Shown here: positions 1 through 9,100 of the stretch, one piece after another
Numbering within the stretch: the stretch's first letter is position 1
Layout of the letters: the number at the start of each line of letters is the position of its first letter
Source: Xenophilus aerolatus
GTDB taxonomy: Bacteria > Pseudomonadota > Gammaproteobacteria > Burkholderiales > Burkholderiaceae_C
Length of the DNA stretch: 64,000 nucleotides
NCBI GenBank assembly: GCA_030418545.1
Contig: QAIB01000006.1
Span: forward strand, 124,001 to 188,000
Reading direction: 5' to 3'
Position numbers and translations under genes: made by a program
Notes under the pieces: generated by a model
The model's input: only the letters and a program-made list of their open reading frames with translations
Told to the model about the DNA's origin: nothing
The model's database searches: none

Positions 1-643
1 GCAGACGTTCGCCGCACGCGCGCTCGATCTGCTCGCGGGTGATGGCGCCGGGGCGCAGCAGCACCGGGGCGCCGCGGCTGCAGTCGACGATGGTGGATTC
101 GATGCCCACCTCGCACGGCCCGCCGTCGACGATCAGCAGGCCCTCGCCGAACTCGCCGGCCACGTGCGCCGCCGTGGTGGGGCTCACGCGGCCGAAGCGG
201 TTGGCGCTGGGGCCGGCCAGTCCGGGCACGCCGAGCTCGGCACAGGCCGCGAGCAGCGCCTGCGCCACCGGGTGTGCCGGGCAGCGCAGGCCGATGGTGT
301 CCTGCCCGCCCGCGGCGGCGGCACCCACGCCGGGCTGGCGCGTGACGATCAAGGTCAACGGCCCGGGCCAGAAGGCGCGCGCCAGGGCCTGGGCGAAGGG
401 CGGCAGCGGCTGGGCGAAGCGCGACACCGACTCGGTGCCCTTCATGCCGGCCGCCACGTGCACGATGAGCGGATGGTCCGAGGGCCGGCCCTTGGCCTTG
501 AAGATGCCGTGGACGGCCTCGTCCTGCGCCGCGTCGGCGCCCAGGCCGTAGACCGTCTCGGTGGGGAAGGCGACCAGCTCGCCGGCCCGCAGCGCCAGCG
601 CGGCGCGATGGATGGCGGCGGGGTCGTGGCCGTCGAGGATCAT
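1..643 (-). CDS. sua5: Threonylcarbamoyl-AMP synthase (Sua5/YrdC/YwlC family), 3' end outside window
   Basis: Predicted to make threonylcarbamoyl-AMP from threonine, bicarbonate and ATP, the first step of the t6A37 modification of tRNAs that read ANN codons; cytoplasmic. The visible 214 residues begin MILDGHDPAAIHRAA. They contain the YrdC-domain landmarks: FPTETVYGLG, the KAKGRPSDHPL nucleotide-binding segment (about residues 48-58), GPSANRFGRVSPTTA, and GIESTIVD near residue 188. The frame is still open at base 1, after the YrdC domain has ended, so this is more likely the longer Sua5 form with a C-terminal domain than the short TsaC form. It lies 19 bases downstream of purK on the same strand and is probably the last gene of purE-purK-sua5. 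Family assignment is secure; the full length cannot be seen. Confidence 0.9.
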   Translation of the reverse strand, partial: MILDGHDPAAIHRAALALRAGELVAFPTETVYGLGADAAQDEAVHGIFKAKGRPSDHPLIVHVAAGMKGTESVSRFAQPLPPFAQALARAFWPGPLTLIVTRQPGVGAAAAGGQDTIGLRCPAHPVAQALLAACAELGVPGLAGPSANRFGRVSPTTAAHVAGEFGEGLLIVDGGPCEVGIESTIVDCSRGAPVLLRPGAITREQIERACGERL

Positions 644-662
644 GGCGTGTGCCGCGCGGGGC

Positions 663-1862
663 TCAGCAGGCGCTCGAATCGGCCAGGCCGAGCAGCGAAG
701 CGGCCTGTGCCGCCACCGCTCGCACCTGGTCGACCGTGGCGCCGGTGATGTTCAGGTGGCCCATCTTGCGGCCGCGGCGCGCCTCGACCTTGCCGTACAG
801 GTGCAGGTGGGTGCCGGGCAGCGCGAGCACCCGGTCCCAGGGCGGCTCGACCTGCGCGCCGCCACCCTGCACGAACCACAGGTCGCCCAGGATGTTGAGC
901 ATGATGGCCGGGCTGTGCTGGCGCGGCGCCACCAGCGGCAGGCCGGCCAGCGTGCGCACCTGCAGCTCGAACTGCGACTGCTCGCAGGCGTCCAGCGTGT
1001 AGTGGCCGCTGTTGTGCGGGCGCGGCGCCATCTCGTTGACGACCAGGCTGCCGTCCTCCAGCACGAAGAACTCGACGCACAGCACGCCCACGTAGTTCAG
1101 GCCGTCCGCTATCGATTTGGTAGCTGCCACCGCACGCTGGGCCTGGGCTTGCGGCATGTTTTGTTCATGAACCTCGGTCACGGCGAGGATGCCGCCGCGG
1201 TGCAGGTTGCGCTGCGGCGGAAAGTGCACGGACTGCCCGTCGCGCCCGCGCGCCACGATGACCGAGCATTCCATGGCCAGCGGCAGGCGCTTCTCGAGCA
1301 CGCAGGCGACGCGGCCGGAGGCGTCCCACGCCGCAGCCAGCTCGGCACGCGTGTGCACGGTCTGCTGGCCCTTGCCGTCGTAGCCCAGGCGGGCGGTCTT
1401 GAGGATGCCGGGCAGCAGATCGTCACCGACCGCGGCGAGCTGGTCCGGGGTCTCGATCACCGCATAGGGCGCAGGCCCCACGCCCCCCTCGGCACTGCAG
1501 CGCACGAAATGCGCCTTCTCGCGGATGCGGTCCTGCGCGATGGCGACCGCATCGGCCGCCGGCGCCACAGGCACGTCGCCGGCCAGCAGGGCCAGCGCGC
1601 CGGCGGGCACGTTCTCGAACTCGGTGGTCACCGCATCGGCCAGCCTCGACAGGCGGGCCAGGCCGTCGCCGTCCTCGTAGTCGGCGTGCACGTGGTGGTG
1701 GCTGACGCGGCCGGCCGGGCTGTCGGGGTCGGGATCGAGCACCGCGGTGAAGTAGCCCATGGCCTGCGCGGCGTGCACGAACATGCGGCCCAGCTGGCCG
1801 CCGCCCATCACGCCGAGGGTGCTGCCGGGGAGCAGCGCCGAAGTCACGGCGGCCGGACTCAC
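663..1862 (-). CDS. purK: N5-carboxyaminoimidazole ribonucleotide synthase
   Basis: PurK carboxylates aminoimidazole ribonucleotide with ATP and bicarbonate, in the cytosolic de novo purine pathway; PurE then rearranges the product. It is 399 residues, an ATP-grasp enzyme of usual length. An N-terminal dinucleotide-like turn reads GVMGGGQLGRM (from about residue 18), followed by TTEFENVP, KTARLGYDGKGQ, and the ATP-grasp C-terminal signature NEMAPRPHNSGHYTLD. I chose the GTG at 1862 because it overlaps the purE stop as GTGA, the usual sign of translational coupling; no better start lies between. The coding sequence contains one copy of the 17-base GCTAT palindrome (1108-1124), translated as part of the helix AATKSIADG just before the strand NYVGVLCVEFF. 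Assignment is secure. Confidence 0.95.
   Translation of the reverse strand: MSPAAVTSALLPGSTLGVMGGGQLGRMFVHAAQAMGYFTAVLDPDPDSPAGRVSHHHVHADYEDGDGLARLSRLADAVTTEFENVPAGALALLAGDVPVAPAADAVAIAQDRIREKAHFVRCSAEGGVGPAPYAVIETPDQLAAVGDDLLPGILKTARLGYDGKGQQTVHTRAELAAAWDASGRVACVLEKRLPLAMECSVIVARGRDGQSVHFPPQRNLHRGGILAVTEVHEQNMPQAQAQRAVAATKSIADGLNYVGVLCVEFFVLEDGSLVVNEMAPRPHNSGHYTLDACEQSQFELQVRTLAGLPLVAPRQHSPAIMLNILGDLWFVQGGGAQVEPPWDRVLALPGTHLHLYGKVEARRGRKMGHLNITGATVDQVRAVAAQAASLLGLADSSAC
1108..1124 (+). repeat. GCTAT palindrome copy inside purK
   Basis: The 17 bases read GCTATCGATTTGGTAGC, with arms GCTA(C/T)C and G(G/A)TAGC around an AT-rich centre. It is one of seven copies in this window (see also 3029, 9816, 19205, 27149, 39616 and 61569). 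It lies in the purK reading frame without disturbing it. In most intergenic copies a second GC-rich hairpin follows; here the following 35 bases are GC-rich but part of purK. Confidence 0.6.
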
Positions 1863-2404
1863 AACGCGCCCCCGCCTTGCGGCGAGAACGGCGACACCCC
1901 GGCAGCCCCCTCGACCGGCGGCAGCGTCATGGCCTCGGCCGCGGCGGTCTGCTTCGCGCGGAAGGCGTCGAGCTGCGCACGCAATGCGAGGTTGCCGACG
2001 GCCAGCATCGAAACGGCGAAGAGCGCCGCGTTGGCCGCCCCGGCGGTGCCGATGGCGAAGGTGGCGACCGGCACGCCCTTGGGCATCTGCACGATGCTGT
2101 AGAGCGAATCGACGCCCTGCAGATGGCGGCTGGCCACCGGCACGCCCAGCACCGGCACGGTGGTCTTGCTCGCCAGCATGCCGGGCAGGTGGGCGGCGCC
2201 GCCGGCGCCCGCGATGATGGCCGCCAGGCCGCGCGGCGCGGCGCTCTCGGCGTAGGCGAAGAGGGCGTCCGGCATGCGGTGGGCCGACACCACCCGCGCC
2301 TCGTGGGCGATGCCGAATTGCGTAAGAATCTCGACCGCGCTGCGCATCGTCTCCCAATCGGAGTTCGAGCCCATGACGACGCCGACCTGGATGCTTTCTG
2401 TCAT
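1859..2404 (-). CDS. purE: N5-carboxyaminoimidazole ribonucleotide mutase
   Basis: PurE converts N5-CAIR to CAIR, the step after PurK in purine synthesis; cytosolic octamer in known family members. The product is 181 residues, normal for class I PurE. The substrate-binding motif GVVMGSNSDWETM (about residues 8-20) carries the phosphate-contacting Ser and Asp. VSAHRMPD supplies the catalytic His, and IAGAGGAAHLPGM is the conserved glycine loop. The start ATGACAGAAAGC at 2404 places the motif at the usual distance from the N-terminus. It overlaps purK by four bases and faces cnoX across 36 bases, which must hold both promoters. In relatives purC usually sits beside purE; here purC is 12 kb away. 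Confidence 0.96.
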   Translation of the reverse strand: MTESIQVGVVMGSNSDWETMRSAVEILTQFGIAHEARVVSAHRMPDALFAYAESAAPRGLAAIIAGAGGAAHLPGMLASKTTVPVLGVPVASRHLQGVDSLYSIVQMPKGVPVATFAIGTAGAANAALFAVSMLAVGNLALRAQLDAFRAKQTAAAEAMTLPPVEGAAGVSPFSPQGGGAL

Positions 2405-2440
2405 GGTTTCAATTCTACTTTTCGACCCCATCTGGCCCGC

Positions 2441-3361
2441 ATGATTGACATCACCCTCGACAACTTCCAGGCCGACCTGATCGACGCCTCGCTGCAGACG
2501 CCCGTGCTGCTGGACATCTGGGCCGAATGGTGCGGGCCGTGCAAGCAGCTCGGCCCGGTGCTGGAAAAGCTCGAGGTCGAGTACGGCGGCCGCTTCATCC
2601 TGGCCAAGCTCGACGCCGACAAGGTGCCGCAGATCTCCAGCCAGCTGTCGCAGATGTTCGGCGTGCGCAGCATCCCCTTCTGCGTGATGTTCAAGGACGG
2701 CCAGCCGGTCGACGGCTTCGTCGGCGCGCTGCCCGCGGTCCAGGTGCGCGAGTTTCTCGACAAGCACGTGCCCGGCGCCGACGAACTCGAGGCCGCGCAG
2801 GAAGAGGAAGCCGCGCAGGAAGCCCTGGCCGAGGGCGACACCGAGGGCGCGCTGGAGAAGCTGCAGCACGCCGTCGCCACCGACCCGTCCAACGACGACG
2901 CCCGCTTCGACTACGTCAAGCTGCTGCTGCAGCTCGGCCGCACGGACGACGCCAAGGTCGCCTTCGCGCCGGTGATCGACCGCCGCACGCTGGTGCGCCG
3001 CTTCGACGCGCTGCAGCGCTGGATGGACGCTATCGATTTCGTAGCTACCTCCGCCCTGGCGGCGGGCGATGTGGCCACTTTCGACGCCAGGATCGCGGCC
3101 AACAAGCGCGACTTCGAGGCCCGCTTCCAGCGCGCCCAGGTGCTGATGGCCCAGCAGCGCTGGACCGACGCGATGGACGAGCTGCTGGAGATCCTCATGC
3201 GCGACAAGGCCTGGAACGACGAGCTGGCACGCAAGACCTACGTCGCCATCCTCGACCTGATCGAGCCGCCCAAGGTCAAGGTGGCCGAGGGCCAGATCCC
3301 GCCGGACGACCCGACCGTCGCCACCTATCGCCGGCGGCTGTCGAGCGTCATCCTGAGCTGA
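2441..3361 (+). CDS. cnoX: Thioredoxin-fold co-chaperone with TPR-like C-terminus (CnoX/YbbN type)
   Basis: The product has 306 residues. Residues 1-110 are a thioredoxin fold with the full redox motif WCGPC (W30-C34); the remainder is the helical, TPR-like YbbN extension, including EEEAAQEALAEGD and the block RFQRAQVLMAQQRW. Family members protect proteins under oxidative (hypochlorous acid) stress and hand them to DnaK/GroEL. E. coli CnoX lacks the first active-site cysteine, so this version could also be a disulfide reductase. ATG at 2441 gives the standard MIDITLDNFQ start of thioredoxins. Bases 3029-3045 are a copy of the GCTAT palindrome, translated AIDFVA; the following hairpin and GTGGCCACTTTCG resemble the intergenic copy at 27149. 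Thioredoxin-fold call is certain; the chaperone role is inferred from architecture. Confidence 0.88.
   Translation: MIDITLDNFQADLIDASLQTPVLLDIWAEWCGPCKQLGPVLEKLEVEYGGRFILAKLDADKVPQISSQLSQMFGVRSIPFCVMFKDGQPVDGFVGALPAVQVREFLDKHVPGADELEAAQEEEAAQEALAEGDTEGALEKLQHAVATDPSNDDARFDYVKLLLQLGRTDDAKVAFAPVIDRRTLVRRFDALQRWMDAIDFVATSALAAGDVATFDARIAANKRDFEARFQRAQVLMAQQRWTDAMDELLEILMRDKAWNDELARKTYVAILDLIEPPKVKVAEGQIPPDDPTVATYRRRLSSVILS
3029..3045 (+). repeat. GCTAT palindrome copy inside cnoX
   Basis: Reads GCTATCGATTTCGTAGC, one mismatch from the purK copy. It is followed by the small hairpin CCGCC-CTG-GCGG and then GTGGCCACTTTCG, which parallels GGGCCACTTTTCG after the copy at 27149. The element is read in frame within cnoX. 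Confidence 0.6.
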
Positions 3362-3442
3362 TCGCGCCCGCCGGCGCCACCGGGCGGCGGTAGGATCGCG
3401 CGACCGGTCACATCCGGTTGCACTGGAGAAGTGGATCCCGCC

Positions 3443-3889
3443 ATGCGACTCGCCCGCCGCCTTGCCATCGCCCTCGCGCTGCCGCTCACTGCCGTGTCCC
3501 TCGCCGCCTGCGGAAGCGGCATCAGCCTTGACGAGCCCATCGAAGGCCCGACCTGGCGCCTGGTGCTGCTGGGCGACCAGCCCGTCGCGCCCGGCGACGA
3601 CCCGATGCGCAACCCGCAGTTGCAGTTCGAGCGCAGCAGCGGACGCGTGAGCGGCTCGGGCGGCTGCAACCGCCTCTTCGGCACCTACACCCGCGCCGCC
3701 AGCCAGCTCAAGCTGGGTCAGATCGGCGCCACCAAGATGGCCTGCGCCGACCCCGCCCGCAACACGCTGGAGATGCAGTTCTTCCAGGCCCTGCAGGCCA
3801 CCGCCAGCTACCGGCTCCAGGCGCCGGGCCGGATGGCGCTGCTGGACGGCACGGGGCGGACGGTGGCGGTGTTCGAGGCGGCGCGCTGA
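3443..3889 (+). CDS. META/HslJ-domain lipoprotein
   Basis: A 148-residue predicted lipoprotein. The signal MRLARRLAIALALP is followed by the lipobox LAAC, with lipidated Cys23. A single META domain follows: WRLVLLGDQPV (about residues 37-47), then the family hallmark SGSGGCNRLFGTY and the MACADP segment with its conserved cysteine. HslJ-type META proteins are outer-membrane or periplasmic proteins linked to heat shock or novobiocin tolerance; their biochemical function is not known. I chose ATG 3443 because GGAG (3425-3428) lies upstream of it, while the GTG at 3431 would be only two bases from that site. The 140 bases downstream are GC-rich and hairpin-prone, probably ending transcription before the patatin gene. 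Confidence 0.85.
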   Translation: MRLARRLAIALALPLTAVSLAACGSGISLDEPIEGPTWRLVLLGDQPVAPGDDPMRNPQLQFERSSGRVSGSGGCNRLFGTYTRAASQLKLGQIGATKMACADPARNTLEMQFFQALQATASYRLQAPGRMALLDGTGRTVAVFEAAR

Positions 3890-3976
3890 AAGAAGCACCC
3901 CAAGGCCGCCGTGATGTGACCTGAGCGGCTCGCCACGCCGCCTTCGGCGCCTCCTCCCAAGCGGGGAGACAATTTG

Positions 3977-4005
3977 TTGAAAATTGTGACCTCGCTGGGC
4001 ATGAT
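3977..4005 (+). promoter_or_regulatory. Candidate sigma-70 promoter for the patatin/DyP-P450 pair
   Basis: TTGAAA (3977-3982) and CATGAT (4000-4005), spaced 17 bases, lie in the only AT-rich patch between 3890 and 4031. The second hexamer matches TATAAT at four of six positions. A strong AAGGAG ribosome site (4021-4026) follows just before the ATG. The call rests on pattern only. Confidence 0.35.
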
Positions 4006-4031
4006 CCTTCAATCACGAGGAAGGAGCTTGC

Positions 4032-6179
4032 ATGGGAGCCGACCCAGCACCCGGGTGCGCGCTCGAAGCGGCCCCATGCCCTGATGGCCCGGCCTCATGC
4101 CGAAGGGCTTGCACCGAGGCCTCCGCACCCCCTGTTTTCGACGACCAGGCGCCCGCCGACCGCTTCTGCGACCTCGTGCTCACCGGCGGGGTGACGAGTT
4201 CGATCGCCTATCCCGCGCTGCTGCTGACGCTGGCCAGCCGCTTCCGCTTCCACAGCATCGGCGGCTCGTCCTCGGGCGCGGGTGCGGCCGCGCTGGCGGC
4301 GGCGGCCGAGTACCGGCGTCGTCACGGCTCGGCCGAAGGCTTCCGGGTGCTGCTCGCCCGCGCGTCGGAGGTGCGCGACTGGGCCGACGAGGCGCGCGGC
4401 ATCACGCGGCTGCGCCAGCTGTTCCAGCCCTGGGCGCACAGCCGGCGCCTGTTCGACGCGCTGGTGCCGGTGCTGGCGCAGCCCGACATCGGCCTCGGGG
4501 CGATGGCCGGGGCGCTGTGGCGCGCCTATGTCACGACCCGGCGCTGGGTGGCCCTCGCCCTGGGGTTGGCGGCCGCCGCCGCGGTGCTGGCCGTGGCGTT
4601 CGGGACGACCGGCGCGCTGGCGGCGGCCTTCGGCCACGTGGCGCGCTGGCTGTCGCCTGGCGAAGGCGGCAGCGCGCCCCTGTTGCTCGCCAGCGCGTTC
4701 ACGGGCGGCCTGGCGGCGGCCGCGGGCCTGCTGGCTGTGGCGCTCGGCCTGGCGGGTCTGGCGGCGGGCGCCTGGGCGCTGCGCACGGACCTGCAGCGGC
4801 TGATCGCGCACGACTTCGGCCTGTGCAGCGGCACCGCCGGCCCCGATGCACCGCCCGATGCACCGGCCCCGCTCACCGACTGGCTGCACGGCCTGATCCA
4901 GGAGATCGCGGGCCGCAGCGCGGACGCGGCACCGCTGTGCTTCAGCGACCTGCGCCAGGCACCGGCCTCGCCACGCGCGCTGGGCCAGGGCGCGCAGGAG
5001 ATGGACGCGGTGTCGATCCGCCTGCAGGTGTATGCGGCCAACCTCACGCGCGGCGAGCCGCTGGTGCTGCCGCTGCGCAAGGGCGACGAGCCGGTCTACT
5101 TCGTGCCGCGCGAGATGCGGCGGCTGTTCCCGGGCTCGGTGGTCGACGCCATGAAGACGCAGCACTTCGGCCCGCTGCCGCAGGACGCGCGCGCCGCGCT
5201 GCCCCGGCCGACGGACCGAGATGCGCCGGCCGGCCAGCAGGCGGACGACGACCTGTGGGTGCTCCCGCGCATGGAGCTGCCGATCGTGGTCGCGGCACGC
5301 ATGAGCGTGAGCGCGCCGCTGCTCTTCGCGCCGGTGCCGGTGTGGATGCTCGACCGCGATCACGGCGACACGCCTCGCCGCTGCCTGCTGTCCGACGGTG
5401 GCCTGTGCTCCAACTTCCCGATCCACATGTTCGACTGCGCCGTCCCCTCGTGGCCCACCTTCGGCGTGGCACTGCGCGACGCGCCGCGCGCGCCGGGCGT
5501 GCCGCCGCAGGTGCCCGACACGCTGACGCCGGCGCAGATCCGCGACGCGGTCTCGCTGCCCACGGGGCAGGCGCGTGCGCGCAGCGACTGGAACCGCTTC
5601 ATCGAGGAGCCCTCGCTGCTGCGGCGGACGATGGGCTTCCTGGGCGCGCTGCTGGGCACCACCAAGGACTGGAACGACGCGCTGCTCGCGCAGATGCCGG
5701 GCGTGCGCGACCGCATCGTGCGCATCGAGCTGCCGCCGGGCATCGGCGGCCTCAACATCGCGATGACGCCACCGCAGATCCAGGCCTTGTCGGACCTCGG
5801 CGAAGAGGCCGGCCGGCGCCTGCTCGCGCGCTTCGCGTCGCCGGGCCGGCCCGACGGCACGTCCGCCGGCTGGGCCGAGCACCGGTGGACGCGCCTGCAG
5901 CTGCTGCGCGACAGCCTGGCCGAGCTGCTGGCCGGCGTCCATGCGGCGGCCGCCGCCAACCGCTACGCCGGCGCGCTGCGCACGCTGATCGCCGACGCCA
6001 CCGTGCGCGCGCCGATGGACGAGGCACCGGGCGAGCTGCTCAGCGCCTCGCAGGCCGCCGCGCTGCAGGGCGCGCTCGACGCGCTGCTGCAGGCCGAGGC
6101 CGCCCTGACCGGCCCGGCCGACCCCTTGCCCCTACCCCCGGGGCCGCGCCCCGTGCTGCGGCTGCGCCCACCCCTCTGA
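4032..6179 (+). CDS. Patatin-like phospholipase/acyl hydrolase with internal membrane hairpin
   Basis: The 715-residue product is predicted to release fatty acids from lipids. The patatin catalytic dyad is visible: nucleophile Ser80 in GGSSSG (G78-G82) and Asp455 in SDGGLCSNFPIHMFD. The oxyanion region reads LTGGVTSSIAYP rather than the usual DGGGxRG. Two hydrophobic stretches, about residues 171-193 and 217-250, sit between the two halves of the active site, so Ser and Asp are 375 residues apart, farther than in compact patatins. I read this as a membrane anchor inserted in the fold. A start at 4032 follows AAGGAG with ideal spacing. The stop is 19 bases before the DyP-P450 gene, so the two are almost surely co-transcribed. 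No recognised gene symbol; substrate unknown. Confidence 0.8.
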   Translation: MGADPAPGCALEAAPCPDGPASCRRACTEASAPPVFDDQAPADRFCDLVLTGGVTSSIAYPALLLTLASRFRFHSIGGSSSGAGAAALAAAAEYRRRHGSAEGFRVLLARASEVRDWADEARGITRLRQLFQPWAHSRRLFDALVPVLAQPDIGLGAMAGALWRAYVTTRRWVALALGLAAAAAVLAVAFGTTGALAAAFGHVARWLSPGEGGSAPLLLASAFTGGLAAAAGLLAVALGLAGLAAGAWALRTDLQRLIAHDFGLCSGTAGPDAPPDAPAPLTDWLHGLIQEIAGRSADAAPLCFSDLRQAPASPRALGQGAQEMDAVSIRLQVYAANLTRGEPLVLPLRKGDEPVYFVPREMRRLFPGSVVDAMKTQHFGPLPQDARAALPRPTDRDAPAGQQADDDLWVLPRMELPIVVAARMSVSAPLLFAPVPVWMLDRDHGDTPRRCLLSDGGLCSNFPIHMFDCAVPSWPTFGVALRDAPRAPGVPPQVPDTLTPAQIRDAVSLPTGQARARSDWNRFIEEPSLLRRTMGFLGALLGTTKDWNDALLAQMPGVRDRIVRIELPPGIGGLNIAMTPPQIQALSDLGEEAGRRLLARFASPGRPDGTSAGWAEHRWTRLQLLRDSLAELLAGVHAAAAANRYAGALRTLIADATVRAPMDEAPGELLSASQAAALQGALDALLQAEAALTGPADPLPLPPGPRPVLRLRPPL

Positions 6180-6198
6180 CATTCCGACGAGGCCCCCG

Positions 6199-9100
6199 AT
6201 GCCCACCTTGCCCCCGGCCACCTCGCGCACGCTGCGCGGCATCACCGACCTGACGCTGGCCGCGCCGCTGAAACGCGGCCTGGTCGCCGCCCCCGACGCC
6301 CGCGGCCACGAGACGCGCCTCGTCACGCTGCTGCGCAGCCTGAACACGCTCCGCTATGCCTCGCTGGAGGTCGACCCGGCGCCGGCGATCCCCGACATGA
6401 TCGACCGCATACGGGCGCTACAGTCCTTCCGCCTCGCACTCGTCGACGGGCCCGACGGTAGCCGCCAACTGCTGCTGGCCGTGAGCTTCGACGGCGGCTG
6501 GGAACCGTACATGCGCCGCGTGTGGCGCGACCTCGGGCCGCTGCTGGACGTGATCTTCTGCAACTGCGAGGGCTACCTGCTGGCGCGCACGCACTCCTAT
6601 GCCGAGTACGCACGCTGGGTGCGCAGCGCGCAGCGCAACACCGAGTTCTTCTACACCGCGAGCCCGGTCACCGTGAACGACCTGCACTGGCTGCGCGAGC
6701 AGCAGCGCGCCCCGGCACCGCCGCAGTCGCCGGCGAGCCATGTCGCGCTGGCGGCGCAGGCGCTGCCGGGCCTCACGGCGCTGTACCGCCTCACCGAGCT
6801 GTACCCGCCCGGCACGGCCGACGGCGACTGCCTGCTGCATGCCGCGCACCACCTGCTGCTTCCGCTGTGGGATCTGATGAGCGCGACGCCGCCCGCCCTC
6901 CCGCCCTCGGCCATTCCTTGCCGCACGCCCACCGAGGAGGCCGCCGTCGCCTGGTTCATGACGAAGGTGCAGGCGCCGCCGGCCACGTCTTCGGGCGCCT
7001 GCCCGGCCCATGCGCACTGGCCGCCGGCGGATGCGCAGGCCGGCATCGTCAAGGCGCTGCCGGCCACGCCGACGCACGGGGCCTTGCTGCTCATCGAGTG
7101 CGAGGACGCGAAGGCCGTCGCCCATTTGGTGCGGCAACTCGACCCGGCCACGCTCGGGGCGCGTGCCGCCCAGGCGCATGCAGGGCCGTGGCGCAACCTG
7201 TTCTTCACGCTGTCCGGCCTGAGAAAGGCGGGCGTGCCCGATGGGCTGCTGGCCTGTCTGCCGGCGGAATTCATCGAGGGCATGGAGGCACGCGCGGCCG
7301 TGCTGGGCGACCTGGAAGCCGACCACCCGCAACACTGGGCACTGCCCGAACGCAACTGGCCACTCGGCAGCACGCAGGCCACACCGGCCCGCGTGGCACT
7401 GTCGAGCGTGCATGCCGTGGTGCAGATCCTGGTCGCCGACACCACGGCGGCGCCAGGGTGGAAACCGCTGGACAGCGCGCATCCGGCCCACGCGCACATC
7501 CTCGCCTTCGCGGGCGGGCTGCCACGAGGTGCGCGCATCCTGTCGGTGGAGCCGCTGCACCGGAACATCGACGCGAACGGCCAGGCGCGCGAGCACTTCG
7601 GCTTTGCCGACGGCCTGAGCAACCCCATGGATCCGCGCGACCTGCCGGCCGGCAACCCGGCGCCCGGCGCCTGGGACGACTGGAAGCTCGGCGACTACCT
7701 GCTCGGCTACGGCAACAGCCACGACGACCCGCCGCTGCAGGGCCGCTTCTGGACCGACAGCACCTTCCTGGTGGTGCGCAAGCTGCGGCAGGACGTGGAT
7801 GCGTTGCAGGCGATGGTCGGCGGGCCGCCCGCGCACTCCAAGCTCGCGGCGTTGATGGTCGGCCGGCAGCAGGACGGCAGCAACCTGATCAACGGCACAC
7901 CGGGCAACGCCTTCGACTATGCGGGGGACCCCGCGGGGGCGCAGTGCCCGCTGCACTCGCATGTGCGCCGCGCCAATCCGCGCGTGCGCAAGGGCCAGCG
8001 CGAGGACCTGCGGGTGCTGCCGCGCATCCTGCGGCGCGGCATGTCCTATGGCCCGCCGCACACGCCCCAGACGGCGCGGGAGGAACGTGGCGTGGTCTTC
8101 ATGGCCTACAACGCTTCCATCGCCGAGCAGTTCGAGCTGATCCAGTCCTGGCTGTCGGGTGGCAACAGCGGGGGCGACGGCAGCTATTCGGGCCAGCGCG
8201 ACCCGATCTTCGCCCGGCCGCGCCAGGGCGACCGGGACAGCTTCGTCTTCGGGCCGCACCCGCAACCGGGCCCGCTGCCACTGCGCGCCGAGGCTGCACG
8301 GCCGGTGGCGCTGCAATGGGGGCTGTACCTCTTCGTGCCCTCCGTGCCGGCGCTGGAGGACATCGCGCGCTTCGCCACCGAGACGGGCTGCCCGGCGGCC
8401 GCGTCCGATCCGGCGGCGGCCCAACGCGCCGCCGAGGCCAAGAAGGGCGCGATGGTCATCGCCAGACTGAAGGCGGCGGAATCGGCGCTCGGCCTGGCCG
8501 CTGCGCGCGAGCAGTGGAAGCTGGCGCTGGAAGACCTGGGCGCGCGGCAGAACGGCACCAGCCAATGGCTCTGGACGGCCGTGCGCGAGCTGCACGGCGG
8601 GGTGCTGCGCACGCCCTACGGCGTGCTGGTGGGCAGCCGCGACCGGGTGATGGAGGTGTTCGGCGACGACCGCAGCTTCTCGGCCACCGGCTACTGCCCG
8701 CGCATGGTCTCGTCCTTCGGCGCCATCTACCTCGGAATGGACCAGGGACCCGACTACCGCGCGCAGTCGACCGTGCCCAACGAGGCGATCATGGCCGTGA
8801 CGCGGCAACAGGCCTTCGATGCGGCCTTGGCGGACACCCAGACCGTGCTCGGCGGCTGGCGATCGGGCGCCGCGGCGGGCTTCTCTTTCGACGTGAAGGA
8901 CCTGGTCGACGCGGTGCTGGCGCGCGTCTGCACGGCCTTCTTCGGCCTGCCCGAGGCCGGCGGCACCATGCGCACCGGCGGCTGGCAGGCGCGCAGCGGC
9001 CAGGCCAACGCCGACCAGCCGAGCTGCCCTGGGCATTTCGGGGCGCCGTCGCGCTACATGTTCCAGCCCAACCCGGGCGAGGAAGCCATCCAGCAGGGCC

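Noticed and set aside
3895-3968. GC-rich sequence after the META gene as a member of the hairpin repeat families
   Set aside because: It is hairpin-prone but shares no clear borders or core with the copies at 43297, 47382 or 63363.
1859-4012. A long minus-strand open frame running from purE through cnoX and the META gene
   Set aside because: Only the purE part (1859-2404) encodes a recognisable protein; the rest is antisense to cnoX and the lipoprotein, a common artefact at 70% G+C.
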